Origin: Frankiaceae bacterium
GTDB taxonomy: Bacteria; Actinomycetota; Actinomycetes; Mycobacteriales; SCTD01
Assembly (NCBI GenBank): GCA_947479995.1
Contig: CANKBT010000072.1
Coordinates: 1 to 11,652 of the forward strand
DNA: 11,652 bases
Direction of reading: 5' to 3'
Below, piece by piece: positions 1 through 7,313 of the stretch; positions within the stretch are counted from its first letter, which is position 1, and the number at the start of each line of letters is the position of its first letter. The notes under the pieces are model-generated. The model ran no database searches and was not told where the DNA came from. It was given only the letters and a program-made list of their open reading frames with translations. Made by a program: the position numbers and the translations under genes.

Positions 1-67
1 CGTGCCCGAGCACAGCGAGGAGCTGCTGGCGCAGCTCTGGGCGGAGCACCTGACGGAGCTCGGCTGA
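1..67 (+). CDS. 3' end of an unidentified gene (partial)
   Basis: Reading from base 2, a frame runs without interruption to a TGA at 65-67 and encodes about 21 residues (VPEHSEELLAQLWAEHLTEL, then G). Every sense codon ends in G or C, the pattern of the native-looking genes at the other end of the window and unlike the genes that follow. The acidic, helical tail is too short to assign a family. It is kept as a gene end because the codon bias is strong and a hairpin and promoter-like boxes follow immediately. Confidence 0.55.
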   Translation, partial: VPEHSEELLAQLWAEHLTELG

Positions 68-78
68 CGGGCGGACTG

Positions 79-101
79 CGGGCGCACCCTGACGGCGCCC
101 G
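79..101 (+). terminator. short GC hairpin after the partial gene
   Basis: A perfect 7-bp inverted repeat (CGGGCGC at 79-85 and GCGCCCG at 95-101) encloses a 9-base loop. It starts 12 bases after the stop codon of the partial gene. There is no T-tract, which is common for actinobacterial terminators but leaves the call weak. The right arm and loop overlap the -35 box of the putative downstream promoter, so the same structure could instead act as an operator. Confidence 0.35.
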
Positions 102-117
102 GGCACTGACCTAGGGT
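89..117 (+). promoter_or_regulatory. putative sigma-70-type promoter of the nuclease-helicase cluster
   Basis: A -35-like CTGACG (89-94) and a -10-like TAGGGT (112-117) are separated by 17 bases. These match the actinobacterial housekeeping consensus (TTGAC-purine and TAG-purine-purine-T) at all but one position. Transcription would begin near 124, leaving a leader of about 80 bases before the GTG at 203. This is the only convincing promoter I found ahead of the four + strand genes, which fits one transcript for at least the first three. Confidence 0.5.
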
Positions 118-202
118 CGGGCCGTTCCGCGGTACCGACGGGCTTCCTCCCGAGGACACGCCCCCACCGCACGAGTCTCTTCGTGCTGCCTGGGGTGCCG
201 TC

Positions 203-2098
203 GTGCCACTGCTCCGCTCGTCTGCTGCCGGCTTCGCCGCTCTGGCGCTGGAGGGCTCGCTCGCAGTGCGCGTCGCCGAGCAGATGAGCCACGCGTCCGG
301 CCGACGGGCGGGCGCGTCCGAGGTGCGCAGCTGGGAGCGCAGCCTCCCCGTCCTGGCCCAGGACCTCGTCCAGGCGGGCCTCGACGACGTAGAGGTGCTC
401 GTCGAGCACCAGTTGCCGCTCTCGAGCCGTCGGATCGACGTCGTGCTCGCCGGCCTGCACCCGCGCACGCGCCGACCGTCGTACGTCGTCGTCGAGCTCA
501 AGCAGTGGTCGTCGGCCAGCACGTACGAGGGCGAGCCGACGCTGGTCAGCGTGGAGGCCTACGGCGGTCGACCGGTGCTGCACCCGAGCGTGCAGGTGCA
601 GGGCTACGTCGACTACCTCCGCGGCTTCTCCCGCGCGCTGCACGACGACGGCAGTCACCTCGTCGGCGCGGCGTACCTCCACAACGCCGTCGACGAGTCG
701 CGCATCTCGACGCTGAGAGACCTGCCCAGCGCTGCGGGGAGCCTGTTCACCGCCGCCCGCCGCGACGACTGGCTGCGCTTCCTGACGAGCCGCCTCGCGA
801 GCGACGCACGGGGCAGCGCCGCCGCGGACGCCCTGCTGTCGAGCGGAACGGCGCCCAGCACACAGCTGCTCGCTGTGGCCGCGGAGGAGGTGCAGCAGCG
901 CGAGCGCTTCGTGCTGCTCGACGAGCAGCGCGTGGCGTTCGAGCTGGTCCTGCACGAGGTCGACAAGGCTCGGCGCGCGGACGGCAAGAGCGTCGTCCTG
1001 GTGACCGGCGGGCCGGGCTCCGGCAAGAGCGTCATCGCGCTGTCCCTGCTCGGGGAGCTGGCGCGCCGAGGCACCACCGTCCTGCATGCGACCGGCTCCC
1101 GCTCGTTCACGCAGACGCTGCGCAAGGTCGCCGGAGCGCGGTCCACGACGACGCAGTCGCTGTTCACGTACTTCAACAGCTTCATGACCGCGGAGCCGAA
1201 CTCGCTCGAGGTCCTGCTGGCCGACGAGGCGCACCGCATCCGCGAGACGTCGGTCAGCCGCTGGACGCGCAAGGAGGTGCGCAGCAGTGCGCGCGCGCAG
1301 GTCGACGAACTGATCAGCGTCGCGCGTGTGCCGGTCTTCCTGCTCGACGAGCACCAGGTCGTGCGACCGGGTGAGCTCGGGACGGTCGCCGACATCGAGG
1401 AGCACGCGGCCGCTCGTGGCCTGCCCGTGCACCGCGTCGACCTCGACACGCAGTTCCGGTGCGGCGGCAGCGAGGCGTATGTGCAGTGGGTCCTGCGCCT
1501 GCTCGGGCTGGAGCCCGGCGGGCCGGTGCGGTGGCAGCACGACGACGAGGCCTTCACCGCGCGCACGGCTGCTGGCCCGCAGGAACTCGAGGAGTGGCTC
1601 AGCGCGCGTGCCGCCGAGGGCTTCGGCGCGCGGATGACCGCCGGCTACTGCTGGCCGTGGAGCGACCCGAGGCCCGACGGCACGCTCGTGCCGGACGTCG
1701 CGATCGGGGACTGGTCGCGGCCGTGGAACCTCAAGGGCGAGCGCGCCGTGGGCGGCGCACCGCCCGCCTCGCTGTGGGCCACCGCGGACGGCGGCTTCGG
1801 CCAGGTGGGCTGCGTCTACACGGCGCAGGGCTTCGAGTACGACTGGAACGGCGTCATCCTCGGACCCGACCTCGTCCGGCGCGACGACCGGTGGGTGGCC
1901 GTGCGCTCGGCCAACCGCGACCCCGACTTCCGCAGCCGCGCGAAGGTCGACGACCTCGAGTTCGAACGGCTCGTGCGCAACGTCTACAAGCTCCTGCTGA
2001 CCCGCGGGATGGTCGGCACCGTCGTCACGAGCGTCGACCCGGAGACGCAGACGTACCTCGAGACGCTCGTCGATCAGCCCGCGCTGACCGAGGCGTAG
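203..2098 (+). CDS. DUF2075-type ATPase/helicase with N-terminal PD-(D/E)XK-like nuclease region
   Basis: The 631-residue protein is predicted to be a cytoplasmic NTP-driven DNA or RNA processing enzyme. Residues about 45-160 look like a PD-(D/E)XK nuclease: D79 in a RIDVVL strand, ELK with E98 and K100, then a Q-x-x-x-Y-type helix (Q131, Y135). Residues about 235-610 carry superfamily 1-like motifs: Walker A GGPGSGKS at 269-276, Walker B LLADEAHR at 338-345, LLDEHQ at 380-385, TQFR at 416-419, the DUF2075-typical YTAQGFEYDW at 539-548, and a final LLLTRG with R601. The architecture and the C-terminal signature match the DUF2075 (Schlafen group 3-like) family. Start: GTG at 203, without a strong ribosome-binding site. 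The HNH gene follows after 12 bases, so co-transcription is likely. About 9 of the first 100 codons end in A/T, more than in the flanking genes. The family call is firm; the nuclease activity and a defence role are inferred. Confidence 0.88.
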   Translation: MPLLRSSAAGFAALALEGSLAVRVAEQMSHASGRRAGASEVRSWERSLPVLAQDLVQAGLDDVEVLVEHQLPLSSRRIDVVLAGLHPRTRRPSYVVVELKQWSSASTYEGEPTLVSVEAYGGRPVLHPSVQVQGYVDYLRGFSRALHDDGSHLVGAAYLHNAVDESRISTLRDLPSAAGSLFTAARRDDWLRFLTSRLASDARGSAAADALLSSGTAPSTQLLAVAAEEVQQRERFVLLDEQRVAFELVLHEVDKARRADGKSVVLVTGGPGSGKSVIALSLLGELARRGTTVLHATGSRSFTQTLRKVAGARSTTTQSLFTYFNSFMTAEPNSLEVLLADEAHRIRETSVSRWTRKEVRSSARAQVDELISVARVPVFLLDEHQVVRPGELGTVADIEEHAAARGLPVHRVDLDTQFRCGGSEAYVQWVLRLLGLEPGGPVRWQHDDEAFTARTAAGPQELEEWLSARAAEGFGARMTAGYCWPWSDPRPDGTLVPDVAIGDWSRPWNLKGERAVGGAPPASLWATADGGFGQVGCVYTAQGFEYDWNGVILGPDLVRRDDRWVAVRSANRDPDFRSRAKVDDLEFERLVRNVYKLLLTRGMVGTVVTSVDPETQTYLETLVDQPALTEA

Positions 2099-2110
2099 GC
2101 AAGGCTGGGC

Positions 2111-3208
2111 ATGCCAGGCTGGCGCGTGGCGGCCGACGACGAGCTCGTGAGACTGGGCGTCACGCTCCTCGCCCTCGCCCGGACCAGCGCGCGCACGGCG
2201 ACGTACAAGCCCGCCACGCTGCTTGCGCTGGTCGACGTGCTGGCAGCCCGCGTGGACCCGCGCGGCAGTGCTCCCGACGTCGTCCCGTTGGTCGACCTCG
2301 CCGAGCGGGTCATCGCCCTCTACTGGCCGCAGGTCCGTGAGTACGACGGACTCGACCGCCGCGACCAGGTCCTGCGGCAGATCAGCGACAGGAACAAGGT
2401 GTCGGTGATCGTGCGCTCCGTGCGGGAGTACTACGTCGAAGCCGTACGCCAGGGTGCACGCAGTCCCGGGCGGGCGGCCGTCGTGCTCCCCGGCCTGCAC
2501 GCCAGCACGGTCGACGCCGTGGCGAGGAACCTGCGGCGCTACCCGCTCGAGCGGCTCCAGCGGCCAGGTGGCTGGCGGCAGGGGCAGGACTACGAGCGGC
2601 CGCTCTACGACGACCGGCACTTCGGGGCGGGCTCGCGAGAGGTCGAGCTGCGACTGCATCCAGGAGCGGGTGAACGGCTCGTGGCCCTGAGCGGACTGCT
2701 CGTCCCCGTGCTGCAAGCCGAGTGGACGCAGCAGGTGGCGTCGCTGAACGAGCTGCCCTCCGAAGACCTGCGTCGACACCTCTTCGGCGAACAGCGTGCG
2801 GACCTCGGCCCCGTCCGCGACGTGCTTCGACAGCTGCAGGACGGCCGGTGCCTCTACTGCGGGCGCACGCTGAGCTCGGGTGGGCAGGTCGACCACGTCG
2901 TCCCTTGGTCACTCCACCCGCAGGACGCGATCGAGAACCTGGCCCTGGCACACGACGCCTGCAACGGCGCCAAGGGAGCTCACCTGCTGGACCTCGCGCC
3001 CTTGCGTGCCTGGGCGTCGCGGGACCTCGACGAGCTGGCCCTGGCCGCCGGGGCCGTTCCCTGGCGCAGCGACCCGACGACGGTCTTCGGGCTCGCTCGG
3101 TCCGCCTACGCTCACAGCGGGGCAGCGCAGTTGTGGAGACCGGGCCGGACACGGCCGATGCAGCCCGACGACCAGCGGAGCGCGCTGGAGCTCCTCAGTC
3201 GGGCCTGA
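2111..3208 (+). CDS. HNH endonuclease with unassigned N-terminal region
   Basis: The 365-residue protein has a complete HNH (beta-beta-alpha metal) nuclease module at about 244-292. It contains the zinc-knuckle cysteines C247 and C250 (CLYC), the catalytic-type D261-H262 in VDHVVPW, N276 in ENLALAH, H281, and C284-N285 followed by K288. Such modules nick or cut DNA. Residues 1-240 have no motif I can assign. They include a helical stretch (TYKPATLLALVDVLA, 31-45), a YWPQ segment near 71-74 and a charged region up to 115, perhaps serving target recognition or partner binding. The C-terminal 75 residues are also unassigned. ATG at 2111 lies 12 bases after the previous stop, with only a weak AAGG ahead of it, suggesting translational linkage. 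The next gene starts 60 bases downstream. The HNH call is secure; the substrate is unknown. Confidence 0.88.
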   Translation: MPGWRVAADDELVRLGVTLLALARTSARTATYKPATLLALVDVLAARVDPRGSAPDVVPLVDLAERVIALYWPQVREYDGLDRRDQVLRQISDRNKVSVIVRSVREYYVEAVRQGARSPGRAAVVLPGLHASTVDAVARNLRRYPLERLQRPGGWRQGQDYERPLYDDRHFGAGSREVELRLHPGAGERLVALSGLLVPVLQAEWTQQVASLNELPSEDLRRHLFGEQRADLGPVRDVLRQLQDGRCLYCGRTLSSGGQVDHVVPWSLHPQDAIENLALAHDACNGAKGAHLLDLAPLRAWASRDLDELALAAGAVPWRSDPTTVFGLARSAYAHSGAAQLWRPGRTRPMQPDDQRSALELLSRA

Positions 3209-3268
3209 CGCCCCGACCAGTCCGTGCAAGCCCGCACGCCGCCCTTCGACGCCTGACAAGCTCGGCGC

Positions 3269-6200
3269 GTGACCGCTGAGCATCCTGCGCCGGGCTTGTA
3301 CGAGAGCTTGTTGACGGTGCCTCTGGCCGCGGCCCTCGGCGGGCTGACGACCGTCGTCGGCGTCGTCGACGCAGCCGAACAGCCGCTGCTGCTGGCTGAG
3401 CACGTGGCTCGTCGACTCGCCGCACTCCTCCAGCGCACCAAGCCCGAGGAACGGGTCGACCTCGTCAACCGGCTCCTGGCGGCCCTGCCTGATGACGACG
3501 AGGTCGCCCCGGGGCCGCAGCAGCTGCTGGCGGTAGCCCAGCCGGAGGGGCCTGGCGTCTACCGGCTCGAGGAGGTCCGGCCCAGCGTCCCCCTGTCACG
3601 ACCGGCCCTGCTCACCAACGGCCGGTCGGACCCCAAGCTCGGTGCTGAGCTGCGGGCCGAGCTCGCCTCCGCCGACAGCGTCGACCTGCTGTGCGCCTTC
3701 GTGAAGTGGAACGGCCTGCGCGTCCTGCAGGACGCGCTGACCGGCTTCCGCGAGCAGGGGCGGCACATGCGGGTCATCACGACGACGTACATGGGGGCGA
3801 CGGACCGCAGGGCCCTCGACCGCCTGGTCCAGGAGTTCGGTGCGGAGGTCCGCATCAACTACGAGACCCGCTCGACCCGGTTGCACGCCAAGGCGTGGCT
3901 CTTCCGTCGCGAGACCGGGTTCGACACCGCCTACGTGGGGTCCTCGAACCTCAGCCACCCCGCTCTGCTCGACGGCTTGGAGTGGAACGTCCGCCTGTCG
4001 GGCGCGCACACGCCGGAACTGCTGCGCAAGTTCGAGGGGACCTTCGACAGCTACTGGGAGGACCCGGCCTTCCTGCCCTACGACCCCGAACGCGACCGCG
4101 AGCGCCTCGACGCCGCGCTCCGGGCCGCAGGCGCCGGCTCGAGCGACGGCTCGGTCGTGGTCAGCGGGCTCCAGGTCCAGGCGTACCCGCACCAGGAGGA
4201 GATGCTCGAGCAGCTGCGCGTGGAGCGCGAGGTGCACGACCGGCACCGCAACCTCGTCGTGGCAGCGACGGGCACCGGCAAGACGGTCGTCGCCGCCCTG
4301 GACTACGCACGCATGCAGGGCAAGCCGTCACTGCTGTTCGTCGCCCACCGCCGCGAGATCCTCGAGCAGGCACGGCGTACCTATCGCGACGTCCTCGCCG
4401 ACGGCTCCTTCGGCGAGTTGTACGTCGGAGGAGAGGTGCCCTCGCGCTGGCGACACGTCTTCGCGAGCGTGCAGAGCCTCTCGGCCCCGGGGGTGTCTCG
4501 GCTCGCGCCCGACCAGTTCGACGTCGTGGTCATCGACGAGTTCCACCACGCCGAGGCCAAGACCTACCGTCGCCTGCTCGAGCACCTGGAGCCCGCGGAG
4601 CTGCTCGGTCTGACGGCGACGCCCGAGCGCACGGACGGCGTCGACGTGCGCGGCTTCTTCGACGGTCGCACGGCGGCCGAGCTGCGGTTGTGGGACGCCC
4701 TCGAGAACGACCTGCTGTGCCCCTTCCACTACTTCGGCGTGAGTGACGGCACCGACTTGTCACAGCTGACGTGGCGTCGTGGTGACTACGACCGCGCGGG
4801 CCTCGAGGCGGTCTACACGGCAGACGACGCCCGCGTGCGGATCGTGCTGCGCGCGCTGCGCGACAAGGTCGCCACGGTCGGTCGCATGCGGGCCCTCGGC
4901 TTCTGCGTGTCGGTCGCCCATGCCGAGTTCATGGCAGAGCGCTTCCGGGCCGCCGGCATCCCCGCCACAGCTGTCTCGGGCTCGACCTCTCAGGAGGACC
5001 GGGCGGCGGCGCTCAGCGATCTGAGCCGACGTGAGGTCAACGTCGTCTTCGCGGTGGACCTGTTCAACGAAGGGCTCGACGTCCCGGACGTCGACGTACT
5101 GCTGCTCCTGCGTCCTACGCAGAGCGCGACCGTCTTCCTCCAGCAGCTCGGCCGTGGCCTGCGGCGCACGGCGGACAAGCCGGTGCTGACGGTCCTGGAC
5201 TTCATCGGGCAGCAGCGCCGCGAGTTCCGCTTCGACCTCAAGTACCGCGCGCTCACCGGCGCGACGCGCAGCGGCCTCCAGAGCCAGCTCGAGGGGCAGT
5301 TCGGCTTCCTGCCGTCGGGATGCGAGCTGGTGCTCGACGAGGTGGCCCGCCAGGTGGTGCTGGACAACGTCAAGCGCGCCCTGGGCCTGTCCCGGAAGGA
5401 CCTCGTCAGCGAGATACGGGACTCCTCGAGCGACGGCCTCTCCCCCTGGCTCGAGGAGTCGGGCCGGGAGCTGGCCGACGTCTTCAAGAGGGGTTCGTGG
5501 ACGGAGCTGCGGAGGGAGGCTGGCCGGACGGCCCCACCGGCGGGTCCAGACGACCCGACCCTCCTGAGGCGCACAGCGGCCTTCGCGCACGTGGACGACG
5601 CGGAGCGCGCCGAGGCCTACGCGCGTCTCCTGGAGCCCGGGGTGCGCTACGACGAGCTGTCACCGCGGGAGCAGGTGTACGCCCGGATGATGTTCTTCTC
5701 GTTCTGGCCGAGCGCGACAGGGCTGAGCAGCTACCAGGAGGGCCTGGACGTCTTGGCGCAGCACCCGGCAGTGCGTGATGACGTGCGCCAGGTGGTGGCC
5801 CTGGGGCTCAGCCGTGCTGCGCACGTGGCTCTGCCCGCTGGCAGGCCGAACGTCCTGCTCCGCACGCACGCTCACTACAGCCGAGAGGAGATCCTCGCCG
5901 GCATCGGCTACGCGGACTTCGGGCGGACCCCGAAGAGCCACATGACGGGCGTCGTCTGGAGTCCGGGCACCGCCACCGACGCGTTGATGGTCACGCTCCG
6001 CAAGTCCGAGCGCGACTACTCGCCGAGCACCATGTACCGCGACTTCGCGCTGTCCACGGAGCTCTTCCACTGGGAGTCGCAGAACGCGACCTCAGCGACC
6101 AGTGGCACGGGTCGGAGGTACGTCGGCCACGCGGCCACGGGCTCGACCGTTCTGCTCCTCGTGCGCGAGACCAACAAGAACGAGTGGGGCGGACCACCGG

Positions 6201-6325
6201 CATACCTCTGCCTCGGCCCGGCGACGTACGTCTCGCACGAGGGGGACAGGCCCATGGCCATCACGTGGCGCTTGAGGGAGCGGATGCCCGTCGACGTCTT
6301 CCGTCAGGCGTCGCTGACCGCGTGA
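3269..6325 (+). CDS. PLD-nuclease / superfamily 2 helicase / DUF3427 fusion protein
   Basis: The 1018-residue protein is a three-part DNA-processing machine. Residues about 110-265 form a phospholipase-D-type nuclease domain with one HxK motif (H206, K208) and GSSN at 224-227. The usual Asp four residues after the Lys is Arg213, so the motif is partly degenerate. Residues about 305-660 are a superfamily 2 helicase: Walker A AATGTGKT (332-339), VIDEFHH (421-427, a DEFH-type box), TAT (449-451), a motif V region at 594-606, and motif VI QLGRGLRR (626-633). Residues about 690-1015 correspond to the uncharacterised DUF3427 region, with an HWESQN segment at 934-939 and GRRYVGH at 948-954. The length is normal for this family. 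The N-terminal GLYESLLT matches my memory of family starts and supports GTG at 3269. It lies 60 bases after the HNH gene, probably in one operon. Family members often occur in bacterial defence regions; that role here is inference. Confidence 0.9.
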   Translation: MTAEHPAPGLYESLLTVPLAAALGGLTTVVGVVDAAEQPLLLAEHVARRLAALLQRTKPEERVDLVNRLLAALPDDDEVAPGPQQLLAVAQPEGPGVYRLEEVRPSVPLSRPALLTNGRSDPKLGAELRAELASADSVDLLCAFVKWNGLRVLQDALTGFREQGRHMRVITTTYMGATDRRALDRLVQEFGAEVRINYETRSTRLHAKAWLFRRETGFDTAYVGSSNLSHPALLDGLEWNVRLSGAHTPELLRKFEGTFDSYWEDPAFLPYDPERDRERLDAALRAAGAGSSDGSVVVSGLQVQAYPHQEEMLEQLRVEREVHDRHRNLVVAATGTGKTVVAALDYARMQGKPSLLFVAHRREILEQARRTYRDVLADGSFGELYVGGEVPSRWRHVFASVQSLSAPGVSRLAPDQFDVVVIDEFHHAEAKTYRRLLEHLEPAELLGLTATPERTDGVDVRGFFDGRTAAELRLWDALENDLLCPFHYFGVSDGTDLSQLTWRRGDYDRAGLEAVYTADDARVRIVLRALRDKVATVGRMRALGFCVSVAHAEFMAERFRAAGIPATAVSGSTSQEDRAAALSDLSRREVNVVFAVDLFNEGLDVPDVDVLLLLRPTQSATVFLQQLGRGLRRTADKPVLTVLDFIGQQRREFRFDLKYRALTGATRSGLQSQLEGQFGFLPSGCELVLDEVARQVVLDNVKRALGLSRKDLVSEIRDSSSDGLSPWLEESGRELADVFKRGSWTELRREAGRTAPPAGPDDPTLLRRTAAFAHVDDAERAEAYARLLEPGVRYDELSPREQVYARMMFFSFWPSATGLSSYQEGLDVLAQHPAVRDDVRQVVALGLSRAAHVALPAGRPNVLLRTHAHYSREEILAGIGYADFGRTPKSHMTGVVWSPGTATDALMVTLRKSERDYSPSTMYRDFALSTELFHWESQNATSATSGTGRRYVGHAATGSTVLLLVRETNKNEWGGPPAYLCLGPATYVSHEGDRPMAITWRLRERMPVDVFRQASLTA

Positions 6326-6531
6326 GCATGCGTTCCGCGCGCCACGGAGGCCGCCCCGACTAGGGCACCGCTACGGCCGAGTGCGCCGTGCGGGGGGATG
6401 GTCGGCTCGCTGTTTGGCGAACCGCCCGATCCGCTCGAGCGTGATGGCCGCGATGCCAGGGAGCACTGGGCAAGACCTGACATCCTCGTGCGGACGGCCC
6501 GATGGCTCAGCGACAGAGGACGAGGCGTGGC
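6326..6531 (+). other. 206-base gap with no recognisable element
   Basis: This is the only sizeable gap inside the + strand cluster. I looked for paired -35/-10 boxes, inverted repeats and small genes. A TAGGGC (6361-6366) and a CTGACA (6477-6482) are present, but neither has a partner at the right spacing. In-frame sequence from ATG 6502 could extend the following gene. Whether that gene has its own promoter here cannot be decided from the bases alone. Confidence 0.4.
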
Positions 6532-7164
6532 GTGAGCGGCATGATGCGAGACCCGGGCTTCCGGCACGCGCAGCGCGACAACCTCTACGCGCCGCACATG
6601 GCACCGATCAACGAGCTGATCGACCGCCTAGCGGGCGGCAACCGGGGCTGGCTGCCTCACATCGCCCCTGTTCACGGGGGTATGAATGCTCGGCTCTTGT
6701 GGGTCCTGCGCGACCCGGGCCCTGCCGTTCAGGACCCGGAGCGACCAGGAGCCGGCTTCCTCTGCGTCGAGAACGACGATCCGACGGCTCGTCGTCTCTG
6801 CGACCTCCTCGACCATGCCGGGGTCGAGGTGGGCGACACCCTGCCTTGGAACGCCTACCCCTGGTACATCAACCGCGCTCCTACCGTGAGTGAGCTTCGA
6901 GCCGGGACCGCCCCCCTGAAGTCGCTGATCGAGGCCCTTCCTGCCCTCGAGGTCGTCTTGCTCCTCGGCCGACACGCCGAACGGTCGTGGCAATTGCTGA
7001 CAGCTTCCCATCCCGAGCTCACCGAGATACCGCACGTGCTGTCCACTCGGCACCCTGGTCGTCAAGCGTTCATCGGCACCGAGGAGCAGCGTGAAGTGTG
7101 GCGTCGAGAGCAGCAGGAGACGTTCGACCGCGCTGGCGCCCTGCTGAGCGTTGGCGGCATCTAG
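6532..7164 (+). CDS. uracil-DNA-glycosylase-superfamily protein
   Basis: The protein is 210 residues if read from GTG 6532. It resembles actinobacterial members of the uracil-DNA glycosylase superfamily, which cut the base-sugar bond of uracil or damaged bases. Visible features are the DPGFRH and PHMAPIN start region, motif A VLRDPGP (58-64, with D61 at the position of the catalytic Asp in GQDPY-type enzymes), ENDDPTA (80-86), the WNAYPWY core (106-112, with N107), and a late RHPGR (173-177) standing where HPSP usually occurs. The start is uncertain. GTG 6532 has GAGG six bases upstream; ATG 6502 and ATG 6541 are alternatives in the same frame. About 45 of some 207 codons end in A/T, the most divergent codon use in the window. 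It points the same way as the helicase-nuclease genes and may complete their system, or may be an independent repair gene. Confidence 0.8.
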   Translation: MSGMMRDPGFRHAQRDNLYAPHMAPINELIDRLAGGNRGWLPHIAPVHGGMNARLLWVLRDPGPAVQDPERPGAGFLCVENDDPTARRLCDLLDHAGVEVGDTLPWNAYPWYINRAPTVSELRAGTAPLKSLIEALPALEVVLLLGRHAERSWQLLTASHPELTEIPHVLSTRHPGRQAFIGTEEQREVWRREQQETFDRAGALLSVGGI

Positions 7165-7264
7165 CTCGCACACGGTTGCGTAAGTCCGGCACGTCGCCGT
7201 CCTCCGGGTGCCGAGGGCAGAGTGACCGGCCTGCGTCCTGGCACCGCGACCGCTCGTACGCCGA

Positions 7265-7294
7265 CGGGCCGGCCCCCCTCAGGAAACCGGCCCG
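7265..7294. terminator. hairpin between convergent genes
   Basis: A perfect 8-bp inverted repeat (CGGGCCGG at 7265-7272 and CCGGCCCG at 7287-7294) encloses a 14-base loop. It sits in the 149-base gap between the convergent glycosylase-like and peptidase genes, 20 bases beyond the peptidase stop codon. A bidirectional terminator is the natural reading. There is no T-tract on either side, so the call rests on stem strength and position. Confidence 0.45.
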
Positions 7295-7313
7295 CCGACG
7301 TGCAGGTAGCTGC

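Noticed and set aside
1459..2340. + strand frame bridging the DUF2075 and HNH genes
   Set aside because: It is Arg/Ala-rich nonsense in another frame of two well-supported genes.
4760..5590. - strand open frame opposite the helicase gene
   Set aside because: It lies entirely antisense to helicase motifs V-VI and the start of DUF3427 and shows no recognisable domain.
6477..6507. CTGACA at 6477-6482 as the -35 of a promoter for the glycosylase-like gene
   Set aside because: No -10-like hexamer lies 16-19 bases downstream; the sequence there is GC-rich and overlaps the possible ATG 6502 start.
135..7269. Shared 9-mer CCGACGGGC at 135-143 and 7261-7269 as possible attachment repeats flanking the island
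   Set aside because: Nine GC-rich bases are easily shared by chance here, the flanks do not extend the match, and no integrase or tRNA gene is present.
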